A stretch of 45,225 nucleotides of DNA from a virus. Location: positions 1 through 45,225 of IMG/VR virus record IMGVR_UViG_3300021964_004972, one strand, 5' to 3'. Shown piece by piece: positions 1 to 15,986 of the stretch. The translations under genes were made by a program, and so were the position numbers. The notes under the pieces were generated by a model. That model saw nothing but the letters and a program-made list of their open reading frames with translations, was not told the origin of the DNA and made no database searches. The first letter of the stretch is position 1, and the number at the start of each line of letters is the position of its first letter.

Positions 1-45
1 ATTAAGCTAACAAACATTAAGCTAACAAACATTAGGCAAACACAT
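1..45. repeat. Tandem 15-bp direct repeats upstream of uvsE
   Basis: The window opens with two identical adjacent copies of ATTAAGCTAACAAAC (1-15 and 16-30), followed by a diverged third copy (ATTAGGCAAACACAT, 31-45) that runs into the uvsE start codon at 44. The array may continue to the left of the window. Its role is unknown; it could be a leader or regulatory repeat, or a slippage product. Confidence 0.8.
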
Positions 46-1153
46 GACACAACGCATAGGCTTCGCATGTAAATACATGCACCCAGACCAAGCACAAAAG
101 AAAAAACTACTAGAAGAAATACAACGACCACTAAATACTCGTAGCACTACAGTTCAGTGGCTCAACAGACAGACACGTGATGTTGCAGAACAACGACTGT
201 GGGATATTATGGTTCATAACATTGAATCATATTACAAGCTAATAGAATACGTAGGGAGTCTACCACATGAGTTACGAATGGTTCGACTTGGCAGTGATGT
301 CCTTCCTGTATACACTCAGCCTGACTGGAGCTATTTTTGGAAACTACCTACTGTGGTCAGCTATTGTGAACAGTCTTTTGCACGGGTCGGCGAGCTTGCA
401 AGGTCGTTGGATGTACGGTTGTCTATGCATCCTGGTCAGTTTACTGTCCTTGCTAGTGACAACCCAGATATCGTTGAGCGTAGTATAGAGGAGTTTGAAT
501 ACCATGTGGATGTCATACGCTGGATGGGATACGGTACCCAGTTCCAAGATTTCAAGTGCAACGTACACATCAGCGGCCGCCAAGGTCCAGCCGGTATCAT
601 CGACGTCCTTCCCCGACTATCGCCAGAAGCGAGAAACACAATCACAATCGAAAACGATGAAATGTCACACGGCATTGAAGCGAGCCTCGAACTCCAAAAT
701 CATGTCGCACTCGTACTTGACATACACCATCACTGGGTCCGTACAGGAGAGTACATTCAGCCCACCGACGATAGATATCTACGCATAGTAGACTCGTGGC
801 GTGGTATGCGTCCTGCAATACATTACAGCTACAGCCGTGACGAAAACTTACCCGAAGGCTTTGATCATAACAGTTTGCCCGATATGAATCGTTTGCTAGA
901 AGCAGGACACAAAAAACAGAAACTACGAGCACACAGCGATTGGTATCCTAACCAAACTGCTAACGACTGGGCATTGTCATTCCTTGATACTGCTGATATC
1001 ATGTGCGAAAGCAAATGCAAAAACCTTGCGTCTATTGAACTATACAACTATGCCAATACCAGAGAAAGTAAACTTTCAACTAGAGTCAATGAACTATTAC
1101 ATGTTCAACAATCGCAGAGTAGAACAGAAGCAGAAGCTCTCGTTATTTCCTAG
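44..1153 (+). CDS. uvsE: UV damage endonuclease UvsE/UVDE
   Basis: This is a 369-residue UVDE-family endonuclease, a TIM-barrel metal enzyme that nicks DNA 5' of UV photoproducts and starts alternative excision repair. Family hallmarks are the N-terminal RIGFACKYMHP, the core RLSMHPGQFTVLAS around residues 124-137, the metal-ligand region TITIENDE near 200, and DIHHHWV near 226, all rich in His, Glu and Asp. The length fits bacterial and phage UvsE plus a short C-terminal extension. The start ATG follows tandem 15-bp repeats and has no strong Shine-Dalgarno. The 3' end overlaps the next small gene. In a sunlit marine phage it probably repairs phage DNA during infection. Family call firm; substrate range inferred. 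Confidence 0.93.
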   Translation: MTQRIGFACKYMHPDQAQKKKLLEEIQRPLNTRSTTVQWLNRQTRDVAEQRLWDIMVHNIESYYKLIEYVGSLPHELRMVRLGSDVLPVYTQPDWSYFWKLPTVVSYCEQSFARVGELARSLDVRLSMHPGQFTVLASDNPDIVERSIEEFEYHVDVIRWMGYGTQFQDFKCNVHISGRQGPAGIIDVLPRLSPEARNTITIENDEMSHGIEASLELQNHVALVLDIHHHWVRTGEYIQPTDDRYLRIVDSWRGMRPAIHYSYSRDENLPEGFDHNSLPDMNRLLEAGHKKQKLRAHSDWYPNQTANDWALSFLDTADIMCESKCKNLASIELYNYANTRESKLSTRVNELLHVQQSQSRTEAEALVIS

Positions 1154-1295
1154 ACGTTGTTATCTGTCTGGAAAACGTATTTGGTTTAAACGTTGCGAAG
1201 TTGTTGTTTGCATGGTAACAGGTCCAGGTGAACCAGTTTGGGAAACATTTTGGTGTGATCCAAAAGAGTTTTTACTGCACGAACTAAGACGGTAA
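1101..1295 (+). CDS. Small conserved hypothetical protein
   Basis: This 64-residue protein overlaps the end of uvsE by 53 nt. It begins MFNNRRVEQKQ and has a basic, aromatic core (PRRCYLSGKRIWFKR) followed by a GPGEPVWET segment and an acidic/Leu tail. From memory it resembles small proteins of T4-like cyanophages with an RRCW-x-SGK-x-W-x-KR core, but no function is known. A longer version could start at ATG 1089, four codons upstream; neither start has a clear ribosome binding site. It may be translated by coupling to uvsE. No signal peptide or membrane segment is visible. Confidence 0.65.
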   Translation: MFNNRRVEQKQKLSLFPRRCYLSGKRIWFKRCEVVVCMVTGPGEPVWETFWCDPKEFLLHELRR

Positions 1296-1316
1296 ATATT
1301 ATAAAGGAGAAACACA

Positions 1317-1484
1317 ATGGTTAAAAAATGGATCACAGAAAGACTTAGCGAGCGCACAACACTTGACGGAGCAATCCTTGTTGCAGCCGGCGTAGCATTT
1401 CTAATCTTTAAGCCAATCGCAAGCCTAGTAGCATACGGTGCTATTGCTTACGGTGCTTGGACTATTTGGAAAAAAGAAAACTAG
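1317..1484 (+). CDS. Small membrane protein
   Basis: This 55-codon gene encodes a protein with a charged N-terminus (MVKKWITERLSERTTLDG) and a long hydrophobic stretch from about residue 18 to 50 (AILVAAGVAFLIFKPIASL followed by VAYGAIAYGAW), ending in WKKEN. The pattern fits one or two membrane helices with a positive tail. A strong Shine-Dalgarno, AAAGGAGA, sits just upstream and decides the start. The gene lies between the small protein that overlaps uvsE and the SGNH-like gene. Function unknown. Confidence 0.75.
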   Translation: MVKKWITERLSERTTLDGAILVAAGVAFLIFKPIASLVAYGAIAYGAWTIWKKEN

Positions 1485-1487
1485 TAT

Positions 1488-2273
1488 ATGCATCTTTATA
1501 TAGACGGGTGTTCATACAGTTCATATTACTGGGCAACTTGGGCAGATATTCTTTGTGAAAGCAATCCTGACTCGTATAACATTGCAGAGTCAGGATCAGG
1601 TAATGAACGAATATTCTTTAATCTTATGCACAACTTTCATAAGTTTACACCAGGGTCAACTAAAGTAGTATTGCAGTGGTCGAGTTATCCAAGATTTGAT
1701 CACTGGGATCCTAGAAAACCGTTAAAGTGGTTTTCCGCTGGTAATAGATACTTTACTGGAAACTTTGTTGAAGATAACAGCAAGTGGTGGTCAGATGATT
1801 GGTGTAAGTTTAAAAGCTATCATTATGTTAAGGCTGCGGCTGATCTTTTAGATAAAGCAAATATTGAATATTATTTTTTGACAATGGATGATTGGTACTC
1901 TAATCAAGATAGCACAGCAGCCCGTTTGGGAATAAACTGGCAAAGTATTATATTTCATCCAAGAATGATAATGCACAATATAGACGAGTTCATTGAAAAA
2001 GATCAAAAGTATGAGTACTCTGCTGAATGGACTAACGGAGTTTGCCAAGACGGACATCCTGCTATTGAAAGTCATATACGCATAGCTGAAGTTGTTAATC
2101 AATCTCTTAATATGAATATAAGTTCTGAAGTAGTTCAACATTACAGAACAATGGATCGCGAAATAAAACAGCGAGACAAGTTAGACGAGATACATGCAGC
2201 ATGCAAACCGTATTGGCATAAAGAAAGATATTTAAAGACTAGATCTTTAATGCCGCATCTTTGTAACGCTTAA
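1488..2273 (+). CDS. SGNH/GDSL hydrolase-like protein
   Basis: This 261-residue protein has a weak but ordered SGNH-hydrolase pattern. A G-C-S-Y-S block near residues 7-11 stands where GDS would be, AESGSGNERI near 33-42 corresponds to the block III Asn, and DGHPAIESH near 193-201 resembles the terminal D-x-x-H catalytic pair (DGHP). Phage SGNH-like proteins of this type are common in marine myoviruses and may act on glycan acyl groups, but the substrate here is unknown. It is rich in Trp and Tyr and has no signal peptide. The gene starts four bases after the previous stop. Its stop overlaps that of the convergent zinc-ribbon gene by four bases. Fold call moderate; activity unproven. Confidence 0.55.
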   Translation: MHLYIDGCSYSSYYWATWADILCESNPDSYNIAESGSGNERIFFNLMHNFHKFTPGSTKVVLQWSSYPRFDHWDPRKPLKWFSAGNRYFTGNFVEDNSKWWSDDWCKFKSYHYVKAAADLLDKANIEYYFLTMDDWYSNQDSTAARLGINWQSIIFHPRMIMHNIDEFIEKDQKYEYSAEWTNGVCQDGHPAIESHIRIAEVVNQSLNMNISSEVVQHYRTMDREIKQRDKLDEIHAACKPYWHKERYLKTRSLMPHLCNA

Positions 2274-2557
2274 AGAAGGCTGATGTCGATTAAACTGTCG
2301 GCCTTCATATTCCAAATATTACGCTTTTCAACACCCTTTTCCTGAGCAAACTTCTTAGCATCACAGTTACTACACACATGATAATAACTGTTGCTAAGAC
2401 GCTTAGGATCCATAGATCCTTTAGGTCTTGAAAACTCAGTCATACAACAATCACATCTTAACTGTAAAAACGTTTTATTCCTAAAGTAGGGGTGTTTGTG
2501 TCCGTTCTTTGACACACGCTCGTACCGGAATCTTTCTCTATATTCACCTAAAAACAT
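2270..2557 (-). CDS. Zinc-ribbon hypothetical protein
   Basis: This is one of only two leftward genes in the window. The 95-residue product starts MFLGEYRERFRYERVSKNG and carries two CxxC knuckles, CDCC near residue 33 and CSNC near residue 60, which suggests a four-Cys zinc ribbon. I chose ATG 2557 rather than an upstream start because the upstream extension is AT-rich, hydrophobic and covers the promoter region. A sigma-70-like promoter (TTGTAT, 18 nt, TATAAT on the minus strand) lies upstream, so it may be expressed early. Nucleic-acid binding is plausible but not shown. It ends against the convergent SGNH-like gene. Confidence 0.65.
   Translation of the reverse strand: MFLGEYRERFRYERVSKNGHKHPYFRNKTFLQLRCDCCMTEFSRPKGSMDPKRLSNSYYHVCSNCDAKKFAQEKGVEKRNIWNMKADSLIDISLL
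2275..2306. terminator. Hairpin at the convergent gene junction
   Basis: Left arm GAAGGCTGA (2275-2283) pairs with right arm TCGGCCTTC (2298-2306) over nine positions with one G-T wobble, leaving a 14-nt loop. It lies where the rightward SGNH-like gene and the leftward zinc-ribbon gene collide, inside the last codons of the latter. The U-run is weak on both sides, so bidirectional termination is possible but not certain. Confidence 0.45.
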
Positions 2558-2575
2558 AACTATATTTACATTAAG

Positions 2576-2605
2576 ATTATAAAAAATAATCATAAATACA
2601 TACAA
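2576..2605 (-). promoter_or_regulatory. Sigma-70-like promoter for the leftward zinc-ribbon gene
   Basis: Read on the minus strand, TTGTAT (2605-2600) is followed by an 18-nt spacer and TATAAT (2581-2576). The predicted start would be about 10-15 nt before ATG 2557. The -10 is perfect and the -35 is partial. The site overlaps the late-promoter motif that faces the opposite way. Confidence 0.45.
2592..2598 (+). promoter_or_regulatory. Late promoter motif ATAAATA before the Fe-S carrier gene
   Basis: The sequence CATAAATAC matches the T4-type late promoter core TATAAATA at seven of eight positions. It lies 22 nt before the start codon at 2620, with an AAGGAAGG Shine-Dalgarno between. It faces away from the sigma-70-like promoter of the leftward gene, so this intergenic region may act as an early/late divider. 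Confidence 0.6.
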
Positions 2606-2619
2606 GGAAGGTAAAAAAC

Positions 2620-2988
2620 ATGACTCCTATCACTTTAACACCAGCAGCAAACCATCAGATTAGCAAACTTTGTCAAGAAAATGACTGTTATGCTATCACT
2701 CTTAATATAAAAGGTGGCGGTTGTGCTGGTTTTGAATACGAATGGGGAACTGCACAAGTAGAAGATATCGAAGCAAATGACACAGTAGTAGCATGCGACT
2801 TAGGTAGTTTTGTAGTTGGGGCACACAGTTTAATGTTTTTACTAGGATCTGAAATAGATTATGTTAAATCTATCATTGGATCAACATTTGAGATTAGAAA
2901 TCCTAATGCACAATCGTCATGTGGTTGTGGTGTTAGCGTAAACTTTAATATGGATAAGCTAGACGATCTAGCAAGTCCTGCTATATAA
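2620..2988 (+). CDS. iscA: A-type iron-sulfur carrier (HesB/IscA-like)
   Basis: This 122-residue protein belongs to the HesB/IscA/ErpA family, which carries Fe-S clusters or iron to apoproteins. The three conserved cysteines are all present: C35 in GGGCAGFEY and C101/C103 in the C-terminal SSCGCGVSV. The intervening beta-rich core and the length (usual 105-120) fit a full, active protein. A late promoter and a strong Shine-Dalgarno precede it. The gene is followed after 16 nt by the giant fibre gene. Similar genes are known in marine T4-like phages. It could mature host or phage Fe-S proteins, including the 7Fe ferredoxin encoded at 25015-25362; that link is inference. Confidence 0.9.
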   Translation: MTPITLTPAANHQISKLCQENDCYAITLNIKGGGCAGFEYEWGTAQVEDIEANDTVVACDLGSFVVGAHSLMFLLGSEIDYVKSIIGSTFEIRNPNAQSSCGCGVSVNFNMDKLDDLASPAI

Positions 2989-3001
2989 ACGGAGCAAATA
3001 A

Positions 3002-11161
<8,160 letters not shown>

Positions 11162-11168
11162 GGTACTG

Positions 11169-11175
11169 ATAAATA
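11169..11175 (+). promoter_or_regulatory. Late promoter motif before the 244-aa structural gene
   Basis: GATAAATAC lies 16 nt before ATG 11192 in the short gap after the giant fibre gene, with a GAGGAG Shine-Dalgarno between. It matches the T4-like late core at seven of eight positions. Confidence 0.6.
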
Positions 11176-11191
11176 CTAATGAGGAGCAAAA

Positions 11192-11926
11192 ATGGCTATT
11201 AGACAAATAAACATTGGTAATATTGCCAACGACGGAACAGGCGATAATATCAGGACTGCATTTGCAAAAATAAATGATAACTTCACTTTCCTAGAGCAAA
11301 ACTTAGGGCTGGATAACACAGCCCTAAACATAGGGTCAAACGGTGAAGGACTTTTTAAACAAAAAGTAGACGGAGTTTTACAGTTTAAAAAGATTGAAGC
11401 AGGCAGCGGCATTTCATTAGACGGTACAGGAGATACTCTTTTAGTTACTGCTATAAGTGCAGGAGACCTTACAGTATCCGACGGCACAAATACTGATACT
11501 GTACAAGTAGGCTTAGACACACTAACAGTAGCAGGCGGAAATAACATTACGGTAACTGTAACAGATAATACTGTAACTATCGATAGTGATGCTACAGCAT
11601 TGTCGCAAGACCCTGCGCCAAGTTTAGGAGCAAACTTAGACCTAAACGGAAACAGTATTACAGGAACTGGAAACATAAACATAACTGGAGATGTTACAGC
11701 AACAGATATCTTTGCTGACTTAACTGGTAATGTTACTGGAAACGTTACAGGATTAGTTCACGGTATTGATGTTAGAGACTTAGAGTCTGCACTAACTAGC
11801 TTTGACTTTGGTCCAATAAACGGACAGTTTAATACGGTTATACCGTACTTACTTGCTCGGATTAATCTAGATCAAGGTGCGATTAACCAACCAGATGTGT
11901 TAGGTCCAGACTTTGGAACGTTTTAA
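11192..11926 (+). CDS. Virion structural protein with shared fibre N-terminus
   Basis: This 244-residue protein opens with RQINIGNIANDGTGDNIR and FAKINDNFTFLEQ, the same module seen at the start of the 2718-aa and 75-aa proteins. The middle is a run of Thr/Val/Asp beta-strand repeats (for example TVTDNTVTIDSDA) and LDLNGNSITGTGNI, a motif repeated in the next fibre gene. The C-terminal 50 residues (VRDLESALTSFDFG and following) are not repetitive. It is probably a short fibre or fibre connector. It has its own late promoter and Shine-Dalgarno. No catalytic motif is visible. Confidence 0.75.
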   Translation: MAIRQINIGNIANDGTGDNIRTAFAKINDNFTFLEQNLGLDNTALNIGSNGEGLFKQKVDGVLQFKKIEAGSGISLDGTGDTLLVTAISAGDLTVSDGTNTDTVQVGLDTLTVAGGNNITVTVTDNTVTIDSDATALSQDPAPSLGANLDLNGNSITGTGNINITGDVTATDIFADLTGNVTGNVTGLVHGIDVRDLESALTSFDFGPINGQFNTVIPYLLARINLDQGAINQPDVLGPDFGTF

Positions 11927-11949
11927 AATACACTGGACACGCGGATTTA

Positions 11950-11956
11950 ATAAATA
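11950..11956 (+). promoter_or_regulatory. Late promoter motif before the 761-aa fibre gene
   Basis: AATAAATAC in the 67-nt gap lies 37 nt before ATG 11994. A GGAGAAG ribosome binding site follows. It matches the T4-like late core at seven of eight positions. Confidence 0.6.
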
Positions 11957-11993
11957 CTATAGTTGATATTACCAGATACGGAGAAGAAACAAA

Positions 11994-14279
11994 ATGGCAC
12001 TACTATTAAAAAGGGGGCAAGACAATGATAGACTTACTTATACCCCACAAGAAGGTGAACTAATATACACCACTGACAATAAACAAATATTTGTCGGTGA
12101 CGGTATAACCCCAGGCGGTAACCCTGCTTCAGGTGGCGGCGTAGTTGCAGGACTAAGTGTTCCGGCAACTGATCCGTACTATACAGAAGCACAAGCAGCA
12201 CCAAACGATCCTTTCTTAGATGGTGACTTGCACCTTAGAGGACATAACATTGTAGGTACTGGTGATATAAATATCGACGGTACTATTACTGCAACTGGTA
12301 ATATTAACATTGGTGACGGTAGCGGAGACACAGTTAACTTTGCTGCTGGAATAGCAAGTGACATTAATCCTGCTACTACGTTGACACACAATCTAGGGTC
12401 AGCTTCTCTTGCTTGGAATAATGCTTATTTAGGTAGATTAGAAGTAGGTAATGTTGTAGCTGCATTAGATATTACAACAGCTGGATCTTTCAAAGGTAAT
12501 GTTACAGGTGCCGATACAACATTACTAGTAGATTATGATAACAGTGAGATTCCAGGAAGTGCTATTTCTGGAACAGTAACAGCTAACTTAAATGGTAATG
12601 TAACAGGTAATGTAACAGGCAACTTAACGGGTAACGTAACTCTAGACACAATGTATGCCCTAGACGGAACAACAGTTATTATTGACGGTGACGCTGCAAA
12701 TAATCCAGACGGAGTTGCAGTATTTACTGGTGAGTTTAATGGCTTGCTAGTTGGTGCTTCAGAAGGACTACATAGCGGGCCTCTTGGTAATCTTGCAGGA
12801 ACTACTGTAGTAATAGATCCGGACGGAAGTAGTCTTGTTCCTGGCGGTAGTCTAGCTATTATCGACGAAGCTTTAGTTGGATTACTATTAGCAGGCGATA
12901 TTGTTAAAAATGGTCCAGGTAGCATGAATATTCAGAGCGACGATGGTCTTAATATTGCATCTCGTGCAGGTGATTTACTGATAGAAGGCATGAGTTCAAT
13001 AATAACAGATCCAGGTGGCGCCCTTTTAATCCAAACTAAAAATCCAACTGATGCAATAGAGTTTAGCGGCATTGTTAATCTTTCAAATGCAGACCTAACA
13101 ACAACAGCAGTTACATTTGGTGCTGTTACAACTGGTGACTTAACAATCGGTGGTAACTTAACTGCAACTGGTAATATTGCTGCAACTACAGCAGACACCC
13201 TAGCAACTCCAAGAACTATTAACGGTGTTGCATTTAATGGTAGTGCAAACATTGTTGTTGAAGATAATACAAAACTTCCAACAAGTGGCGCGATTCCAAT
13301 GCTTGGTGATTTAACCCTTGCAAACAGTACACCAACAACATCGTTGCATGCTGTTTCTAAAGGTTATGTAGACGCTAAGTTTTTTGATCCAACAGTTAAT
13401 ACAACTGTTAGTGCTACACAAACTACATTCACTGGTGCTATTTTAACATCTGAAATACAAGAAGAAACAACAGGTGGCGGCCTTGCAGTTAGCTCTGTTA
13501 ACGGTAACATTAACATCAACGCAGGTACTGGCATAGTCGGAATACAAAGCATTGCAGGTGGTACAGTTACAGTTAGTGGACTTGATATTGTCGGAACTAG
13601 CATTGCTACTTCAGATAGTTCGGGTATTACAGTTGATAATATTACTACATTCTTAAGCGATGTAACAGTTGACGGCAGACTATCAGTTGCTGAACTAGAT
13701 GCAACTACTGTTAATACTTCAGGTGCAGGAGTTCCAAGACTAGAATCTGATACTGATTTAGAAATATCTGTAGCTAACAAAGTTAATATTGTTGACGGAC
13801 TGTTTAACTTAGGTGCGTACACACTAGCAGGGCTAGGTACAGACTTTACTCCAGACGCAGGCGACATTGCATACGTTGAAGATTCGTCTTTACCGCAGCC
13901 GCATATGTATGCCGGCGGCATGTGGATGCCTATGATGAGTCCAACTATTGGATGGGTACTAGGTGCTAATGGAACAACAGACTTTACATTTACTGGACCA
14001 GGGTTTACTGGAACTGTGAATGATCCGGCATTTACAGTATATCGCGGACACACATATGTATTTGACAATACAGCAAATGGTGCAACACACCCATTCAACT
14101 TACAAACAACTGATCCGGGTGTAGCAGGATACTCAGCAGGAGATCTATACACAACAGGCACAAGTGGTGACAACCAAGGTGTGTATGTTTGGACTGTTCC
14201 AATGGACGCTCCGAGCACACTTTACTATGTATGTACTAACCACGGTGGTGCAATGTACGGAACAATAACAGTAGCATAA
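11994..14279 (+). CDS. Tail fibre with C-terminal plastocyanin-like domain
   Basis: This is a 761-residue fibre. Residues 1-40 (LLLKRGQDNDRLTYTPQEGE, then FVGDGITPGG) resemble the N-terminal domain of the major tropism determinant and other phage receptor-binding proteins. The body is built of beta repeats (LNGNVTGNVTGNLTGNVT near 200), a fibre signature RTINGVAFNGSANI near 405, and SKGYVDAKF near 455. The last ~110 residues look like a cupredoxin: TVYRGHTYVFDN, then H699 in THPFN and C747, H750 and M754 in YYVCTNHGGAMYG. That is the His-Cys-His-Met set of type-1 copper proteins with the plastocyanin-like C-x2-H spacing. Copper binding is inferred. It lies between two other virion genes and has its own late promoter. 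Confidence 0.8.
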   Translation: MALLLKRGQDNDRLTYTPQEGELIYTTDNKQIFVGDGITPGGNPASGGGVVAGLSVPATDPYYTEAQAAPNDPFLDGDLHLRGHNIVGTGDINIDGTITATGNINIGDGSGDTVNFAAGIASDINPATTLTHNLGSASLAWNNAYLGRLEVGNVVAALDITTAGSFKGNVTGADTTLLVDYDNSEIPGSAISGTVTANLNGNVTGNVTGNLTGNVTLDTMYALDGTTVIIDGDAANNPDGVAVFTGEFNGLLVGASEGLHSGPLGNLAGTTVVIDPDGSSLVPGGSLAIIDEALVGLLLAGDIVKNGPGSMNIQSDDGLNIASRAGDLLIEGMSSIITDPGGALLIQTKNPTDAIEFSGIVNLSNADLTTTAVTFGAVTTGDLTIGGNLTATGNIAATTADTLATPRTINGVAFNGSANIVVEDNTKLPTSGAIPMLGDLTLANSTPTTSLHAVSKGYVDAKFFDPTVNTTVSATQTTFTGAILTSEIQEETTGGGLAVSSVNGNININAGTGIVGIQSIAGGTVTVSGLDIVGTSIATSDSSGITVDNITTFLSDVTVDGRLSVAELDATTVNTSGAGVPRLESDTDLEISVANKVNIVDGLFNLGAYTLAGLGTDFTPDAGDIAYVEDSSLPQPHMYAGGMWMPMMSPTIGWVLGANGTTDFTFTGPGFTGTVNDPAFTVYRGHTYVFDNTANGATHPFNLQTTDPGVAGYSAGDLYTTGTSGDNQGVYVWTVPMDAPSTLYYVCTNHGGAMYGTITVA

Positions 14280-14294
14280 TGAGGTAAAAAGATA

Positions 14295-15947
14295 ATGGCA
14301 ATATGGCAACCACCAGAAGCAGCACCGGCACCAGAAGCAGCACCCGTTGAAAGAGAATATATCGTAACGCTTAAAAAAGGTGTCGACTATGATGCTTTTA
14401 ATACAGAGATGATTGCAACAACAGGGGCAGGAGATATTCCGCAGCGTTCAGTTGATGTTGCAAACGCTCGTATAGGGTCATTACGTAACACACACTATAT
14501 GCTTACCCCCGAAGAAGCAACTGCACTAAACAGTGATTCTAGAGTTGAAGCATGTGAACTTAGACCAGATTTGCGTGACGATATTGAAATCGGAGCCCAT
14601 GTTATTCAAGATGGGCAGTACATGGATAGAACAGGATCAACATCTAATCCTATTCGTGTAAACTGGGGATTGGGTAGATGTGATCTTACGGAAAATCCGT
14701 ATACTACTACAGCACCACCTGCAGGGTTTACACATACATATAGTTTAGATGGAAGCGGCGTTGATATTGTAATACAAGATAGTGGAATAGAATATTCTCA
14801 TCCTGAGTTTAATGATGTTAACGGAAACAGTCGTGTACAACTTATTGATTGGTATCAAGCTAGTGGATTACCCGGTGTACAAAATGCTAACCACTATAGA
14901 GATTATGACGGGCATGGTACTCACTGTGCAGGTATTGCTGCAGGTAAAAACTATGGCTGGGCCAAAAACGCTCGTGTATACTCGGTTAAAGTTAATGGAC
15001 TAGAAGGTTCCGGCGATAGCGGAACTGGCATTCCTGTATCTGATTGTTTTGATGTTATTAAGTTATGGCATCGTAATAAGCCAGAGGATCCTGTAACAGG
15101 TAAGAAAAGACCAACTATAGTTAATATGAGTTGGGGATACGGTCGTAACTTTAGTAATATCACAGGCGGTAACTATAGAGGTACTCCTTGGACTGCTACA
15201 TCTAGACAAACACAATACGGTATGGTCGGAGTATTTACTGGCGTTGGTTACAGACACGTTGTACGTGTTGCATCGGTTGATGCAGACGTTGAAGAAATGA
15301 TCGATGAAGGTATCATTGTATGTATTGCTGCTGGCAACTCATATCAGAAGATTGATGTTGTAGGCGGTAATGACTACGATAACTTTTATACAGATAGCAC
15401 AGTTGGCAACATATACTATCACAGAGGCGGATCACCATTTAGCGATCGTGCAATGGTAGTTGGTAATATTGATGACAATGTTACAGGTGGAGAAATACGT
15501 GCAACATCAAGCGAACACGGTCCAGGTGTAAACATACTAGCACCAGGAACAGGTATCATGAGTACATGTTCTAACATTAATGCTTTTAGTAGTGTTGTTT
15601 TACCTTATCCATTGAACGGTTCGTTTAACTGCATGAGCATTAGTGGTACAAGTATGGCAAGTCCACAAGTTGCAGGATTAGCAGCATTATACTTACAAGC
15701 ATATCCGCAACGAACACCAGCCCAGGTTCAAGATTGGTTGATTAATAATGCACAAACTGGAAAGTTAAATGACACTGGTTTAGACGATGATTATACCAAT
15801 ACATTTAGTTTACTAGGCGGTCCTAATAGATATATGTACAACCCATTTAATAAGGGAATATCTAAAGTTGCAAGTGACGGACTACGTATTAAAAATGGTG
15901 CATTTACTTTAAGAAACGAAGCTCAGAACTTACCAGACACTGCTTAG
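14295..15947 (+). CDS. Subtilisin-like serine protease (S8) in the virion gene cluster
   Basis: This 550-residue protein carries the complete subtilase triad: D162 in DIVIQDSGIEYSHPEF, H207 in YDGHGTHCAG and S452 in SISGTSMASPQVAG, with the oxyanion-hole Asn N347 in IAAGNS. Residues 20-95 (REYIVTLKKGVDYDAF onward) resemble an I9-type propeptide, preceded by a Pro/Ala/Glu linker. No signal peptide is visible, so it is probably assembled into the particle or acts inside the cell. It sits between fibre genes with a Shine-Dalgarno (TGAGGT), 15 nt after the previous stop. Possible roles are processing fibres or digesting host surface proteins. Active protease likely; target unknown. Confidence 0.9.
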   Translation: MAIWQPPEAAPAPEAAPVEREYIVTLKKGVDYDAFNTEMIATTGAGDIPQRSVDVANARIGSLRNTHYMLTPEEATALNSDSRVEACELRPDLRDDIEIGAHVIQDGQYMDRTGSTSNPIRVNWGLGRCDLTENPYTTTAPPAGFTHTYSLDGSGVDIVIQDSGIEYSHPEFNDVNGNSRVQLIDWYQASGLPGVQNANHYRDYDGHGTHCAGIAAGKNYGWAKNARVYSVKVNGLEGSGDSGTGIPVSDCFDVIKLWHRNKPEDPVTGKKRPTIVNMSWGYGRNFSNITGGNYRGTPWTATSRQTQYGMVGVFTGVGYRHVVRVASVDADVEEMIDEGIIVCIAAGNSYQKIDVVGGNDYDNFYTDSTVGNIYYHRGGSPFSDRAMVVGNIDDNVTGGEIRATSSEHGPGVNILAPGTGIMSTCSNINAFSSVVLPYPLNGSFNCMSISGTSMASPQVAGLAALYLQAYPQRTPAQVQDWLINNAQTGKLNDTGLDDDYTNTFSLLGGPNRYMYNPFNKGISKVASDGLRIKNGAFTLRNEAQNLPDTA

Positions 15948-15960
15948 TATTCCATTTAAC

Positions 15961-15967
15961 ATAAATA
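15961..15967 (+). promoter_or_regulatory. Late promoter motif before the YHYH giant protein
   Basis: CATAAATAC lies 19 nt before ATG 15987 in the gap after the subtilase gene. It matches the T4-like late core at seven of eight positions. Confidence 0.6.
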
Positions 15968-15986
15968 CTACAAAGGGTAGGATTTC

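Noticed and set aside
1-45. CRISPR-like repeat at the window start
   Set aside because: Copies are adjacent with no spacers and only 15 bp, so it is a simple tandem repeat.
267-488. 73-codon hydrophobic frame inside uvsE that looks like a membrane protein
   Set aside because: Out of frame within a well-supported enzyme and without a ribosome binding site.
13364-14218. 284-codon minus-strand open frame in the 761-aa fibre
   Set aside because: Same type of shadow: a Pro/Val/Ser-rich product opposite a repeat-rich fibre with no ribosome site.
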